Assembly: GCA_036517255.1 (NCBI GenBank)
Contig: DATDXE010000004.1
Coordinates: forward strand, 94,543-131,804
From: Candidatus Paceibacterota bacterium
GTDB taxonomy: Bacteria; Patescibacteriota; Minisyncoccia; Phycocordibacterales; WO2-35-19
DNA length: 37,262 nucleotides
Reading direction: 5' to 3'
Below, one piece after another: positions 1 through 8,813 of the stretch (position 1 is its first letter; every line of letters starts with the position of its first letter). The position numbers and the translations under genes were made by a program. The notes under the pieces were generated by a model, which was not told the DNA's origin, did not search any database, and saw only the letters and a program-made list of their open reading frames with translations.

Positions 1-793
1 CTATCGCTAAAGAGTCCTTGACACTGTCGTAAGTAACCACTTGAGGCTTAAAACCGAGCTGTTTCGATTGGGTCATAAAGGTAACAGGATCAATCGTTAC
101 CATGTCGAGAAACACAATATCCACATTTGCCTGCTTCAATTTTAAGATGATGGTACGGAAATCATTGTTGCCTATTTGTTTGTAAGCTTCGTCCACCACT
201 TCGCCCTTACCTAATTTTTTGTTTATTTCAGAAAGATTTTTAACTATCTCCGCTCCGAACCCAGAATCAAAATGCACCACAGCAAGTTTTTTGTAATCGC
301 TCTTAGAAAGATACGATTCGAGAGAATAGATAATTTTAGAGAAGTCGCTCATCATTACAAAACTGTGGCTATTGGTATCGAACACTCCTGCTATGCGAGG
401 ATTTGAAGGAGAGATAACAACAGTGCCCGAATCTTTCGCTATCGCAAATATCGGTTGAGTAACAAAATCAAAGTTACTTCCTATAATAGCATCAACTTTA
501 TCAACACTTGTGAGTTTTTGGTATGAACCAACAGCCGCTTTCGGATCAGTCCTATCATCTTCGTAAATCACTTCCACCATCCTTCCATTCATACCTCCTT
601 TATCATTTATTTCTTTCATCGCCATTTCGATGCCATACCTCGACATTTCACCAAAAGCCGACGCAAAACCCGTCTCCGAAATAATAGCCCCTATTTTAAT
701 CGGCTCACCGGAAACAGGCTCTTTCTTTTTATTCATCCATACCAAACCCAGAATTATTACCACCACGACTACAATCCAAATTATTTTTTTCAT
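1..793 (-). CDS. ABC transporter substrate-binding protein, 3' end outside window
   Basis: Open reading frame read leftward from an ATG at 793 that runs off the window edge, so only about 264 N-terminal residues are seen. It starts with MKKIIW and a hydrophobic segment (about residues 4-19) with no lipobox cysteine, followed by GEPIKIG and the type I periplasmic-binding fold of the LivJ/leucine-binding family, including a mid-protein VVISPSNPR stretch where the family contacts ligand. It is the last visible of five tandem binding-protein genes and only 3 nt separate it from the previous stop. It would bind an amino acid or related ligand outside the membrane and pass it to LivHM; the ligand cannot be told from sequence. 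Confidence 0.9.
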   Translation of the reverse strand, partial: MKKIIWIVVVVVIILGLVWMNKKKEPVSGEPIKIGAIISETGFASAFGEMSRYGIEMAMKEINDKGGMNGRMVEVIYEDDRTDPKAAVGSYQKLTSVDKVDAIIGSNFDFVTQPIFAIAKDSGTVVISPSNPRIAGVFDTNSHSFVMMSDFSKIIYSLESYLSKSDYKKLAVVHFDSGFGAEIVKNLSEINKKLGKGEVVDEAYKQIGNNDFRTIILKLKQANVDIVFLDMVTIDPVTFMTQSKQLGFKPQVVTYDSVKDSLAI

Positions 794-796
794 ATT

Positions 797-1954
<1,158 letters not shown>

Positions 1955-1960
1955 TTAATA

Positions 1961-3088
1961 TTATTTTAGATCGACAAACTGACCGTCCTTGATTGTTTTT
2001 AGAGTGTAGCCTCCCCCAACAACTTGATGTTTATCATTGAATTTAACTTCCTTTACAGTAGTACCGGGCACAGAAACTTTAGTTATGTTTGTATTCAAGT
2101 CTGATACAGGACCTTTCTTTAATGCTTCAATCAATATATTAGCCGCATCGTATGCTTGCCCGGCCGCAGCACCCTGTGGTTCTGTACCAAATTTAGCTTT
2201 GTGTTTATTTACGAAATCAACAGTGTTGCCTGTTATTTTTGCTGATCCAAACACTACCCCTTCAAGCACCTTTGGAAAAGAATCAAGCAAAGCCTGGTTT
2301 TCAATATCAGCAGAGCTGAATACTGTATTTTTTAATCCAAGTTCTTTGAACTGTTTCAAAAACTTTGCCTTAATCTCCGGAGCAATGAAAGAAATAAATA
2401 CAGCTGCATTTGGGTAAGCCTTTACTTTAGCGATAACAGTTCTATAGTCATCAGCTCCAAGAGTCGTTTCCTCAGAATGACTTATTTTTATACCAACTTT
2501 AACTGCTTCGGACTCAAATAGTTTTGCCATCATTTCTGTAAAAGGGTCATTCTCATACAGAACGACAAATTCTTTTACACCTTTCCTCACAGCATATTTT
2601 TGTAGAAATTCTATCTCACTTCTTTGAGGGAACCAGGTGGAATATACCCGATCATTAGAAGCTCCCGTAAATTCTAAAGCCTCCATAGCGGCAGAAGGAG
2701 ATATAGAAACGATACCCGCTTTTTGAGCAATCGGGAAACCGGACTGGAAACTATCGCCCCATGTTGGCCCTAGAATTACTTCAACTTTGTTCACACTAAT
2801 AAGCTTCTGCACAGCACTCGCTGTACCTTTACCATCACAGAAAGTATCTTCCGTAATCAACTGTATTGTCTTTCCATTTACTCCTCCATTTTTATTAGCT
2901 TCATCGATTGCTAATTCGATTGCTTTCTTTTCTCCTTCACCGAAATCAGCACAAAATCCGCTTAAACCGAGCGCAGCTCCAATCCTAATTGTTCCTCCCT
3001 CTACAGCAGGAGCTTGTCTTTTACTAATCCCAAACCAGATTCCTATTGCCGCAACTACTACCACTAAAATCCAAATTATTTTTTTCAT
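1961..3088 (-). CDS. ABC transporter substrate-binding protein (LivJ-like)
   Basis: 375 residues, starting MKKIIWILVVVVAAIGIWFG (membrane anchor, no lipobox), then IRIGAALGLSGFCADFGEGEK, typical of the leucine/isoleucine/valine-binding family. SISPSAAME marks the ligand-binding hinge region. Its signal segment resembles that of the partial gene at 1-793 more than that of its direct neighbours, so the four downstream binding proteins look like two related pairs. Located 10 nt from each neighbour in the same operon. Role: extracellular capture of an amino-acid-like ligand for the LivHM permease; the ligand is not predictable. Confidence 0.9.
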   Translation of the reverse strand: MKKIIWILVVVVAAIGIWFGISKRQAPAVEGGTIRIGAALGLSGFCADFGEGEKKAIELAIDEANKNGGVNGKTIQLITEDTFCDGKGTASAVQKLISVNKVEVILGPTWGDSFQSGFPIAQKAGIVSISPSAAMEALEFTGASNDRVYSTWFPQRSEIEFLQKYAVRKGVKEFVVLYENDPFTEMMAKLFESEAVKVGIKISHSEETTLGADDYRTVIAKVKAYPNAAVFISFIAPEIKAKFLKQFKELGLKNTVFSSADIENQALLDSFPKVLEGVVFGSAKITGNTVDFVNKHKAKFGTEPQGAAAGQAYDAANILIEALKKGPVSDLNTNITKVSVPGTTVKEVKFNDKHQVVGGGYTLKTIKDGQFVDLK

Positions 3089-3098
3089 ATTTTATTAA

Positions 3099-4217
3099 TT
3101 ATTCTTTAATTGTTACCGGTAAACCATTCTGAACTTTTTTGATTAGGTAAGGTTTTGTAAAAGCACCTTCGCCGTCAGCGACAAGGCTACCTGAAGCACC
3201 CTCGTACTTTTCTATTTTATTTAAGTAAGCTTGAACATCACCAGGATCGACAGAACCAGTTTTCTTAAAGGCATCAGCAAGCAACATTACTGCATCATAA
3301 GCAGAATCGGCCCCTATTTCTACTTCACGATTATCGTAAGCTGCTTTATACTTTTTCTCAAAATCCGAAGTTGGAGTAAGGAAAGTTAAGAATGTCATTC
3401 CTTCGCAAGCGTTGCCACAGTTATTGATAACATGAAAACTAACGGTTAGAGAGTAAATTGGTAAAGAAACACCCAACTCTTTAAGACGATTTGGCACAAT
3501 AGAGGAAAGACCGTAATCAGCCACAGTTAATACGATAGCATCAATGCTTTTATCATTCTTTACTTTTGTGACTTCAGACATCACATCAGTTTCAGTAACC
3601 AATGGTTCATACAAAAAAGCAATCTTTCCTCCTAATTCTACAAACTTTTTAATAAAGGCTTGGTCTTGGGCTTTAACCCAAACATCATTTGCTCCAAACA
3701 CTGCTACATTCCTATACCCCTTATCATAGACATATTGGGCTAGATTTTCTGACAAAATCTCATCATGGGGCCAAGTGTTAAAGATATATTCACTCGATTC
3801 ATTATAAGCAGGCAAGCCCAAGGAAGGAGAGATCGCCACAACACCATGCTGTTTGATTAACTCAATGAGAGAAAGACCTGTGTTAGACCAATTTGGACCT
3901 ATAATAAATTTAACTCCGTCAGAATTAGTAAGTTTATTGAAAGCACTTATGGCTTTAGAAGGATCGCTTCCATCATCTTCATAAATTCCCTGCAGTGGCT
4001 TTCCCTCGATTCCACCCTCTGCATTTATTTCTTTGATGGCAAGCTCCATACCATTCTTCGCAGCCTCACCCCAGCTTGCTCCCTCACCACTCAATATGAA
4101 AATACCTCCAATCTTTATCGGTTCACCGGTAGCCGGAACAGCGCTATTCTTAGACTGATTCCACCACAATAGACCCAGGACTACGACGACTACAAACGAC
4201 AGGATTAGTTTTTTCAT
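3099..4217 (-). CDS. ABC transporter substrate-binding protein (LivJ-like)
   Basis: 372 residues with the same anchor design ([19 protein letters not shown]) and GEPIKIGGIF start of the binding fold; AISPSLGLP marks the ligand site. Two close cysteines (NNCGNACEG, about residues 268-276) could form a disulfide outside the cell. It is the first binding protein downstream of livM (15 nt gap). The N-terminal DNA is close to that of the gene at 797-1951, evidence for recent duplication followed by divergence of the binding lobes. Confidence 0.9.
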   Translation of the reverse strand: MKKLILSFVVVVVLGLLWWNQSKNSAVPATGEPIKIGGIFILSGEGASWGEAAKNGMELAIKEINAEGGIEGKPLQGIYEDDGSDPSKAISAFNKLTNSDGVKFIIGPNWSNTGLSLIELIKQHGVVAISPSLGLPAYNESSEYIFNTWPHDEILSENLAQYVYDKGYRNVAVFGANDVWVKAQDQAFIKKFVELGGKIAFLYEPLVTETDVMSEVTKVKNDKSIDAIVLTVADYGLSSIVPNRLKELGVSLPIYSLTVSFHVINNCGNACEGMTFLTFLTPTSDFEKKYKAAYDNREVEIGADSAYDAVMLLADAFKKTGSVDPGDVQAYLNKIEKYEGASGSLVADGEGAFTKPYLIKKVQNGLPVTIKE

Positions 4218-4232
4218 GTAATTTTGCGAAAT

Positions 4233-5099
4233 TTATAATTTATACTCCCCCACCAGTCCCTGCGGACGATATAACATGAGTATAACGAGTAATGCCCCAT
4301 AAACCAAGACCCGCATTTGGGCGGCAATATCGGAAGGAAAACCTACAAAGCGCAAGATTTCGGGCAGGAGGATAAGAAAAATAGCGCCAATGACAGAACC
4401 GCGCAAATTGGCCAGGCCACCCAAAATAATAATTGAAAGGATGAAGATGGATTCGAGGATCGTAAAGGTCGAAGGATCGATAAAAGTGATGTAGCTGGCA
4501 AAGAAAGAGCCAGCGATCGAAGCCATGACCGCCCCGATCACAAATATAGCCAATTTGAATTGATGAGTTTTATAACCAAAAATTTGGATGGCCACTTCGT
4601 CCTCCCGAATCGCTTTCAGCACTCGGCCGAAAGAAGAATCGACAATAAATTTTGAAATGTAAAATAATATTACAGCTGTGAGTGCGACAAGAATAAGAAA
4701 TGGGAGATTATCGGAAAATGATATTCCAAAAAGGCTGGGCCGATCGATACCTGGGATGCCAAGAGGACCTCTGGTCAAATCTTGATAATTGAGAAAAATG
4801 CTATAAACGATGGTGTTGAACCCGACTGACCCAAGGGCATAGAAATCGCCTTTGAAACGAGAGAGAACATAGCCGACAAGAAGCCCAGCTATTCCAGAAA
4901 TAATAATACCTAGGAGGAGAGCCAGAAAAAAGTTGGTATCGTAGCGAGTAATCATGATAGCTGTGGTATAAGCGCCAATGCCATAAAAAGCGGCTTGAGT
5001 GACAGATATTAGCCCGGTGTAACCGACGACCAGGTTGAGCGACATGCCGAGGATAGCGTAAATACCGGCGAGAATTGCTAAGTGTATTAAATATTCCAT
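4233..5099 (-). CDS. livM: branched-chain amino acid ABC transporter permease LivM-like
   Basis: 288 residues, almost entirely hydrophobic with about eight predicted membrane spans. The family pattern LNLVVGYTGLISVTQAAFYGIGAY near residue 22-45 and the cytoplasmic loop FGRVLKAIREDEVAIQIFG (EAA-like, ATPase contact) near residues 157-175 are typical of LivM. It forms the heterodimeric channel with LivH. Next to four binding-protein genes; separated from livH by an inserted four-helix-bundle gene. No LivG or LivF ATPase is visible in this window; they may lie beyond the left edge or elsewhere. Confidence 0.9.
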   Translation of the reverse strand: MEYLIHLAILAGIYAILGMSLNLVVGYTGLISVTQAAFYGIGAYTTAIMITRYDTNFFLALLLGIIISGIAGLLVGYVLSRFKGDFYALGSVGFNTIVYSIFLNYQDLTRGPLGIPGIDRPSLFGISFSDNLPFLILVALTAVILFYISKFIVDSSFGRVLKAIREDEVAIQIFGYKTHQFKLAIFVIGAVMASIAGSFFASYITFIDPSTFTILESIFILSIIILGGLANLRGSVIGAIFLILLPEILRFVGFPSDIAAQMRVLVYGALLVILMLYRPQGLVGEYKL

Positions 5100-5122
5100 A
5101 CGTGAGTTATAAAGTCGAAAGT

Positions 5123-5515
5123 GTAAAGTTATAAAGTTTTGATAAACCCCGAAAGTAATCTGGATATTTCGACTAATAAATTAATTAAAATATTAAATTC
5201 TTCCTTTGAAATATAGCTTAAATCTTTAGCAAGATAAAGCATAGATCTCGACTCTCCACATGAGCCTTTGGCTATGTATAGAAACTGCATTAATTCTTTA
5301 TTACTCTTTCTCTCAAACCCTTCGGCTATATTATTTGAAATACTAACTACTGCTCTTTGTAGCTGGTCCCTAAAACTAAAATCTTTGTTGGTTCTAAAGA
5401 TTTTATAGACTAGCAAAGAAACTTCTCGTGCTTTCTGCCAAGAAATCAGATCTTCAAATTTTTCTATTTTCATAATCTTTTTTCTATCTTTACCTTACAA
5501 ACTTTATAACTTTAC
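5123..5515. repeat. 17-bp inverted repeats bracketing the four-helix-bundle gene
   Basis: GTAAAGTTATAAAGTTT at 5123-5139 and its exact reverse complement at 5499-5515 enclose the gene at 5129-5473. In a livH-to-livM transcript the arms would pair and loop out the gene, as in rRNA intervening sequences that carry the same protein family. The left arm also has a partial direct copy at about 5105-5113. Sequence identity is seen directly; mobility is inferred. Confidence 0.7.
5129..5473 (-). CDS. four helix bundle protein (23S rRNA intervening-sequence family)
   Basis: 114 residues, predicted all-helical. The pattern FEDLISWQKAREVSLLVYK at the start and the central AVVSISNNIAEGFER, then LYIAKGSCGESRSML, are hallmarks of the four-helix-bundle family first found inside intervening sequences of 23S rRNA genes. 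The molecular function of this family is unknown. Here it lies between the two permease genes of an amino-acid ABC operon and is bracketed by a 17-bp inverted repeat whose left arm overlaps its stop codon, suggesting it arrived as a unit. Confidence 0.93.
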   Translation of the reverse strand: MKIEKFEDLISWQKAREVSLLVYKIFRTNKDFSFRDQLQRAVVSISNNIAEGFERKSNKELMQFLYIAKGSCGESRSMLYLAKDLSYISKEEFNILINLLVEISRLLSGFIKTL

Positions 5516-5522
5516 CAACTTT

Positions 5523-6389
5523 TTACTTCCTGAGAATCCCTTGCGGACGGAATAGTAAGAAAATTATTAAAAGTCCAAAAGCGATAGCGTCCTTCCACTC
5601 CCCCGAAATTTTCCAAATGCCAAAATTTTCGACGAAGCCCAAAAGAAAAGCTCCTAAAACCGCTCCATAAATATTTCCGATACCGCCGATGATGGAAGCG
5701 ATGATACCTTTCAGGAGGAGAGAGAGGCCCATAGTCGGCTCGACGCCAGTGTCGAAGCCAACAAGGATACCGGCAAGGCCGGCGATTGATGAGCCGATGA
5801 AGAAAACAGCGGCGATTATTTTATTGGTATTGATGCCGACTATTTTTGCCACTTCTTCATCATCAGCGACAGCGTTTACTGCTTTACCAAAAAGAGTTTT
5901 CTTCAAAATTACAGATAGGGTAACTGCGATCATAAGGCCACTTATGAGGATGACGGCTTGTACCTCTGTAATGATGGCGCCAAAGAGCTCAAATACACGA
6001 CTAGTACCACCTCCGATAGAGAGAGTTTGGAACTGGCTGGTAAAAATCATGGCCACAATAGCTTGAAGCACGGTGAGCATACCGAGAGAGGCCACGAGGA
6101 GGACCATGCTCGAAGCTTTGCGATCACGCAACTTTTTATAAACAAATTTATTTATCAAGTAGCCTACCGTACCAGTTATAAGTATGCCAAGGGAAACAGC
6201 AAGTGAGAGATCGAAACCGAGCTTTTTGTAAAAAAGAAAAACCATGTAGCCTCCGACGACAGTGAGCGCTCCATACCCGAGGTCAAAGAATTTTACTGTG
6301 CCGTAAATAAGATTGAACCCAAGCGCCACCATCATATATATGGCTCCAGCAATAATGCTATTGAATATGAGTTGCGGCAGAATATCCAT
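5523..6389 (-). CDS. livH: branched-chain amino acid ABC transporter permease LivH-like
   Basis: 288 residues, hydrophobic, about eight membrane spans. The start IFNSIIAGAIYMMVALGFNLIYGTVKFFDLGYGAL-type segment (residues 8-42) matches the LivH signature of a long first helix followed by a conserved NF-x-G motif. The loop LFGKAVNAVADDEEVAKIVGIN (about 166-187) is the ATPase-contact region. Partner of LivM. Follows a binding-protein gene (6468-7607) after a 78-nt gap that contains a hairpin able to lower readthrough. Confidence 0.9.
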   Translation of the reverse strand: MDILPQLIFNSIIAGAIYMMVALGFNLIYGTVKFFDLGYGALTVVGGYMVFLFYKKLGFDLSLAVSLGILITGTVGYLINKFVYKKLRDRKASSMVLLVASLGMLTVLQAIVAMIFTSQFQTLSIGGGTSRVFELFGAIITEVQAVILISGLMIAVTLSVILKKTLFGKAVNAVADDEEVAKIVGINTNKIIAAVFFIGSSIAGLAGILVGFDTGVEPTMGLSLLLKGIIASIIGGIGNIYGAVLGAFLLGFVENFGIWKISGEWKDAIAFGLLIIFLLFRPQGILRK

Positions 6390-6402
6390 TAGTCTGAATA
6401 TA

Positions 6403-6448
6403 ACAAAAACACCCGCCCTTCACAATTATTCAGGACAAGTGTTTTTGT
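6403..6448 (-). terminator. hairpin between first binding-protein gene and livH
   Basis: Perfect 10-bp inverted repeat ACAAAAACAC (6403-6412) / GTGTTTTTGT (6439-6448), 26-nt loop. Read on the minus strand the 3' arm is U-rich (GTGTTTTTGTTAT). It could act as a partial terminator or a 3' stabiliser, making the upstream binding-protein mRNA more abundant than the permease mRNA, as is common in binding-protein transport operons. The role is inferred. Confidence 0.55.
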
Positions 6449-6467
6449 AAATAACTCACTTTAAACT

Positions 6468-7607
6468 CTACTTCAATACTTCTGTCTTTCCATTCTTTAT
6501 AACTTCTGCTCTGTGACCTACGAGCGGATCACCATCAGATCCGATAGTTACCGAACCCGCAGCGCCTTGCCAATTCTTGACTTCACTATGAAGCCAATCC
6601 GCAATTTTTTCTCCATCATAACCGACTGCTTTTATAGCATCACGAATTATGAATGGCGCATCCCACTCCATCTGACCATAACTTTGGAAAGGCATATCTG
6701 TTCCATATGTAGATTTATAGAGATCAAGAGCATGTTTGAAGATCGGATTGTCCACATCAGTTCCAACTTCAGCCGTATAAGCTCCATCCAAAGTTGTTTT
6801 ATAAGTAGACATGGTAGCAGGATCTCCTGGGATTGCATCATTTACCAATAATTTCGGCTTCCATTGTAAATCTTGCATTGCTTTAAGAATCTTTTGACCC
6901 ATAGCAGGTGTTTGCACACTCATCATAAAGAAGTCAGCATTTGCAGCTTTGGCTTTAGTTACTAACTGTCTCATATCAGTAGCACTACTTGGAAATTCTT
7001 CTATTGTCACAGTACCACCAAGATCAGCAAAAGAAGTCTTCAAAGCATCTGCTATACCTTTAGCGTAATCAGTTTGTTCAGCTAGAACATACACAGTCTT
7101 AGCGCCTTGATCGTTAGCAATATTTGCTAGAACCTTACCTTGTGCTGAATCTCCAGGATAGTTTCGAGCGAAGTAGCGACTTTTTCCTGTAAGTCCTGGG
7201 TTGCTTGAGCCAGCTGAAAATAATGCCACCTTTGCAGTTTCGACTATTGGAATCGCAGCCAGTGATTCACCACTACAAAATCCACCAATAATCACTTGCA
7301 CTTTATCTACATTTACAAGTTTCTGTGCTGCGCTAGAAGCAGATGCACCAGTACACTTACCATCTTCGATTATAAGTTCAATCATGTTGCCGTCTATACC
7401 ACCAGCATCATTGATTTCTTTTACGGCCAGTTTATATACATTCACGCCTGGTTCACCATAGGCAGCGCCATCTCCAGTAAGAGGAGATATAACCCCAATC
7501 TTCACTGGACCGTCGAGGACGGCTTTTTGAGATTTATCACCAGTGAGGGCTGTGATGCCCCAAATAGCGAGGGCTAGGATTACTATCCAAATTATTGTCT
7601 TTTTCAT
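6468..7607 (-). CDS. ABC transporter substrate-binding protein (LivJ-like), operon leader gene
   Basis: 379 residues. N-terminal membrane segment MKKTIIWIVILALAIWGITAL without lipobox cysteine, then GPVKIGVISPLTGDGAAYGE, the classic start of the leucine/branched-chain amino-acid binding fold; ALFSAGSSNPGLT at about residues 135-147 is the amino-acid carboxylate/amine contact segment in this family. Of the five binding proteins it most resembles true LivJ. First gene of the operon, directly behind the promoter at 7681-7708. Confidence 0.92.
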   Translation of the reverse strand: MKKTIIWIVILALAIWGITALTGDKSQKAVLDGPVKIGVISPLTGDGAAYGEPGVNVYKLAVKEINDAGGIDGNMIELIIEDGKCTGASASSAAQKLVNVDKVQVIIGGFCSGESLAAIPIVETAKVALFSAGSSNPGLTGKSRYFARNYPGDSAQGKVLANIANDQGAKTVYVLAEQTDYAKGIADALKTSFADLGGTVTIEEFPSSATDMRQLVTKAKAANADFFMMSVQTPAMGQKILKAMQDLQWKPKLLVNDAIPGDPATMSTYKTTLDGAYTAEVGTDVDNPIFKHALDLYKSTYGTDMPFQSYGQMEWDAPFIIRDAIKAVGYDGEKIADWLHSEVKNWQGAAGSVTIGSDGDPLVGHRAEVIKNGKTEVLK

Positions 7608-7631
7608 TCGGTTAAAATTTTAATTTAATAA

Positions 7632-7670
7632 AAAGTTCTTTACTTAAGGAACTTTAAGCTGATTTAAGTA
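7632..7670 (-). promoter_or_regulatory. two overlapping leader hairpins upstream of the transporter operon
   Basis: In the leader RNA, AAAGTTC/GAACTTT (7649-7655 with 7632-7638 on the given strand) forms a hairpin followed by UUAUU. A second perfect 7-nt pair (7641-7647 with 7664-7670, TACTTAA/TTAAGTA) uses the loop of the first. The two cannot easily coexist, so this may be a weak attenuation switch. No known riboswitch is recognised. Confidence 0.35.
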
Positions 7671-7680
7671 CTTCTTTAAC

Positions 7681-7708
7681 AGTATAGGAATGCAGGTCAA
7701 TTTTGCAA
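7681..7708 (-). promoter_or_regulatory. sigma70-type promoter of the amino-acid transporter operon
   Basis: Minus strand TTGCAA (7703-7708), 16-nt spacer, TATACT (7681-7686); predicted start near 7674, about 67 nt before the ATG at 7607. No strong Shine-Dalgarno sequence precedes that ATG. Confidence 0.6.
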
Positions 7709-7747
7709 CACCAAAGGTGGATTATATGTGAAAGGACTTGTGCGGCC

Positions 7748-7776
7748 TTGACAGAATTTGGTGATGGGTATATAAT
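7748..7776 (+). promoter_or_regulatory. consensus sigma70 promoter of a non-coding RNA
   Basis: TTGACA (7748-7753), 17-nt spacer, TATAAT (7771-7776): both boxes match consensus. The bases before the -10 read ATGGGTA, a context shared with the promoters at 8573-8601 and 34864-34892. Confidence 0.85.
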
Positions 7777-7782
7777 GCCAGC

Positions 7783-7972
7783 AGTACAGCACTAATTGAT
7801 TTTTTACGAGATCGTTGTTGCCGGCCCCTCCGACCCGGTGGCGCGATGGGCGAAAGGCGCTCGAGATGTTTTTTAGCGAGGAGATCTGCACGCCTCGCTG
7901 TTTAGGCTCTCGAGCGCCTGGGACCCAACTTAAAATCGACCCGCACCTCATGAAGGTAGCGGGTTTCGTTTT
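7783..7972 (+). ncRNA. candidate structured non-coding RNA, about 190 nt, family unknown
   Basis: Starts behind a consensus promoter and ends at an intrinsic terminator; no convincing reading frame. It is much richer in GC than its flanks. Hairpins visible: ATCG/CGAT-based stem-loop over about 7812-7846; AGGCGCTCGAG (7855-7865) with CTCGAGCGCCT (7909-7919), enclosing AGCGAGG (7875-7881) / CCTCGCT (7893-7899); then the terminator. The signatures of SRP RNA, tmRNA and RNase P RNA that I know are absent. The rod-like stem recalls 6S RNA in size only. The opposite-strand frame of 84 codons has no family resemblance and is rejected. Confidence 0.6.
7939..7972 (+). terminator. intrinsic terminator of the candidate ncRNA
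   Basis: ACCCGC-ACCT (7939-7948) pairs with AGGT-A-GCGGGT (7954-7964), loop CATGA, followed by TTTCGTTTT. Confidence 0.8.
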
Positions 7973-8110
7973 ATAAAATATTTAGTCTAAAACTATTTGC
8001 CCCGCATATTACATTGCGGGACGCTTAATAAAATTGGCAGCCCAGTTGAGTACAATTGGACGCTCATTTTTTATAGTCACTCGCTTTGCTCGTTCGTTAA
8101 AAAATGGCGG

Positions 8111-8181
8111 CTGCTGGCCAGGGACTCGAACCCCAATACCATCCTCCAGAGGGATGTGTCCTACCGTTAGACGAGCCAGCA
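8111..8181 (-). tRNA. tRNA-Gln(CTG)
   Basis: Minus strand: acceptor TGCTGGC/GCCAGCA (7 bp), D arm with GTCT/GGAC, anticodon stem CATCC/GGATG with loop CTCTGGA giving anticodon CTG, T loop TTCGAGT. The starting U and the D-arm sequence fit bacterial Gln tRNAs. CCA is not encoded. Confidence 0.9.
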
Positions 8182-8182
8182 A

Positions 8183-8425
8183 TCAAAAAACTCTTTTCTT
8201 TAAATATAGTCTACCAAATCCTGTCTTGAGTTGCTTTTCTCGAGCTATAGCAGCTGATTCAGATAGACACCCTTCAAAATATACTAATTCTAGTGGCCGT
8301 CGATTTTTTGTAGATAAGACTTCGCCCTTAGAATGCATGGAAAAACGATTGGACAGATTTTTTGTCCAGCCGATATACAGATGGCCATCTTTATTGCTTC
8401 TCAAAACATATGTATAGAAGAACAT
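8183..8425 (-). CDS. GIY-YIG nuclease family protein, single domain
   Basis: 80 residues. TYVLRSNKDGHLYIGWTKNLSNRF has the two-strand GIY-YIG core (Y-V-L, then L-Y-I-G with the usual arginine at the start of the helix), and YFEGCLSESAAIAREKQLK has the downstream catalytic glutamate/EKQLK region of the UPF0213/YhbQ-like subfamily. Such stand-alone domains are common in this bacterial group; their substrate is not established. Its stop lies next to the 5' end of tRNA-Gln, and a 12-bp copy of that tRNA end lies on its other side (8492-8503). Confidence 0.9.
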   Translation of the reverse strand: MFFYTYVLRSNKDGHLYIGWTKNLSNRFSMHSKGEVLSTKNRRPLELVYFEGCLSESAAIAREKQLKTGFGRLYLKKRVF

Positions 8426-8448
8426 AGATTCAGATTACCATTAGACCT

Positions 8449-8503
8449 GCCCGCAATGCTACGCTTATGCTTGCATAGCGTTGCAGGCGGGCGAGCCAGC
8501 AAT
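8449..8503. repeat. long imperfect hairpin plus duplicated tRNA-Gln 5' end
   Basis: GCCCGC-AATGCTA (8449-8461) can pair with TAGCGTT (8476-8482) and GCGGGC (8487-8492). It is directly followed by CGAGCCAGCAAT (8492-8503), identical to 8172-8183, which covers the 5' end of tRNA-Gln. The GIY-YIG gene lies between the two copies. Confidence 0.55.
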
Positions 8504-8572
8504 ACAAGACAATCTATCAGATTTTGGGGTAATTTTCTACTCTTTTATTTGTAAATGGAATTATAAATGGGT

Positions 8573-8601
8573 TTGACAAATGTTTTATATGGGTTTATTA
8601 T
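8573..8601 (+). promoter_or_regulatory. strong sigma70-type promoter ahead of an attenuator-like RNA
   Basis: TTGACA (8573-8578), 17-nt spacer, TATTAT (8596-8601), with ATGGGTT before the -10 box as in two other promoters of this window. Confidence 0.8.
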
Positions 8602-8607
8602 AGAGGT

Positions 8608-8759
8608 GCAGTGGCCCTTGCACTGTGCCTCCTGTGTGTCCGGCCCGTAGCTGAACACACGCACCTCTAGAGGGTGCTTCAAAGTCAAACGCTCGTACAG
8701 AACCTCCCCGGTTGTACCGCCGTCCAGACTGCGAAGCACCCCAGGGGTGTTTCTTTTTT
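8608..8759 (+). ncRNA. structured leader RNA with mutually exclusive hairpins (attenuator or riboswitch candidate)
   Basis: About 150 nt from a strong promoter to a U6 tract. Small stems: CAGTG/CACTG (8609-8613/8621-8625) and GTGTGT/ACACAC (8634-8639/8655-8660). GGGTGCTTC (8672-8680) pairs perfectly with GAAGCACCC (8733-8741), but 8733-8740 can instead pair with GGTGTTTC (8746-8753) to give a terminator followed by TTTTTT. That is the layout of a transcription attenuator, and the next gene (8814-9224) starts 54 nt later. AGAGGTGC/GCACCTCT (8602-8609/8661-8668) also match, but the 5' arm lies at or before the predicted start. No known riboswitch class recognised. Confidence 0.6.
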
Positions 8760-8813
8760 GTAAAAAATGTGTATAATTCCGCCTTAGACCCTAGTCAGGA
8801 AGGAGAATACCCC

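Noticed and set aside
7697-7951. 84-codon minus-strand frame
   Set aside because: It is antisense to the candidate ncRNA, has no ribosome-binding site and a composition unlike proteins of the window.
8602-8670. Lysine-riboswitch-like AGAGGTGC start
   Set aside because: Only these eight bases match; the other conserved L-box segments are missing, and the bases lie at or before the predicted transcription start.
8700-8760. Possible T-box leader (GTACCGCC near the terminator)
   Set aside because: The tRNA-acceptor-binding UGGN is not present, the leader is too short for stem I with a specifier loop, and the downstream gene is not a tRNA synthetase or transporter.
8712-8813. N-terminal extension of the 8814 gene
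   Set aside because: It would be encoded by the attenuator and terminator; the strong Shine-Dalgarno is at 8797-8805.
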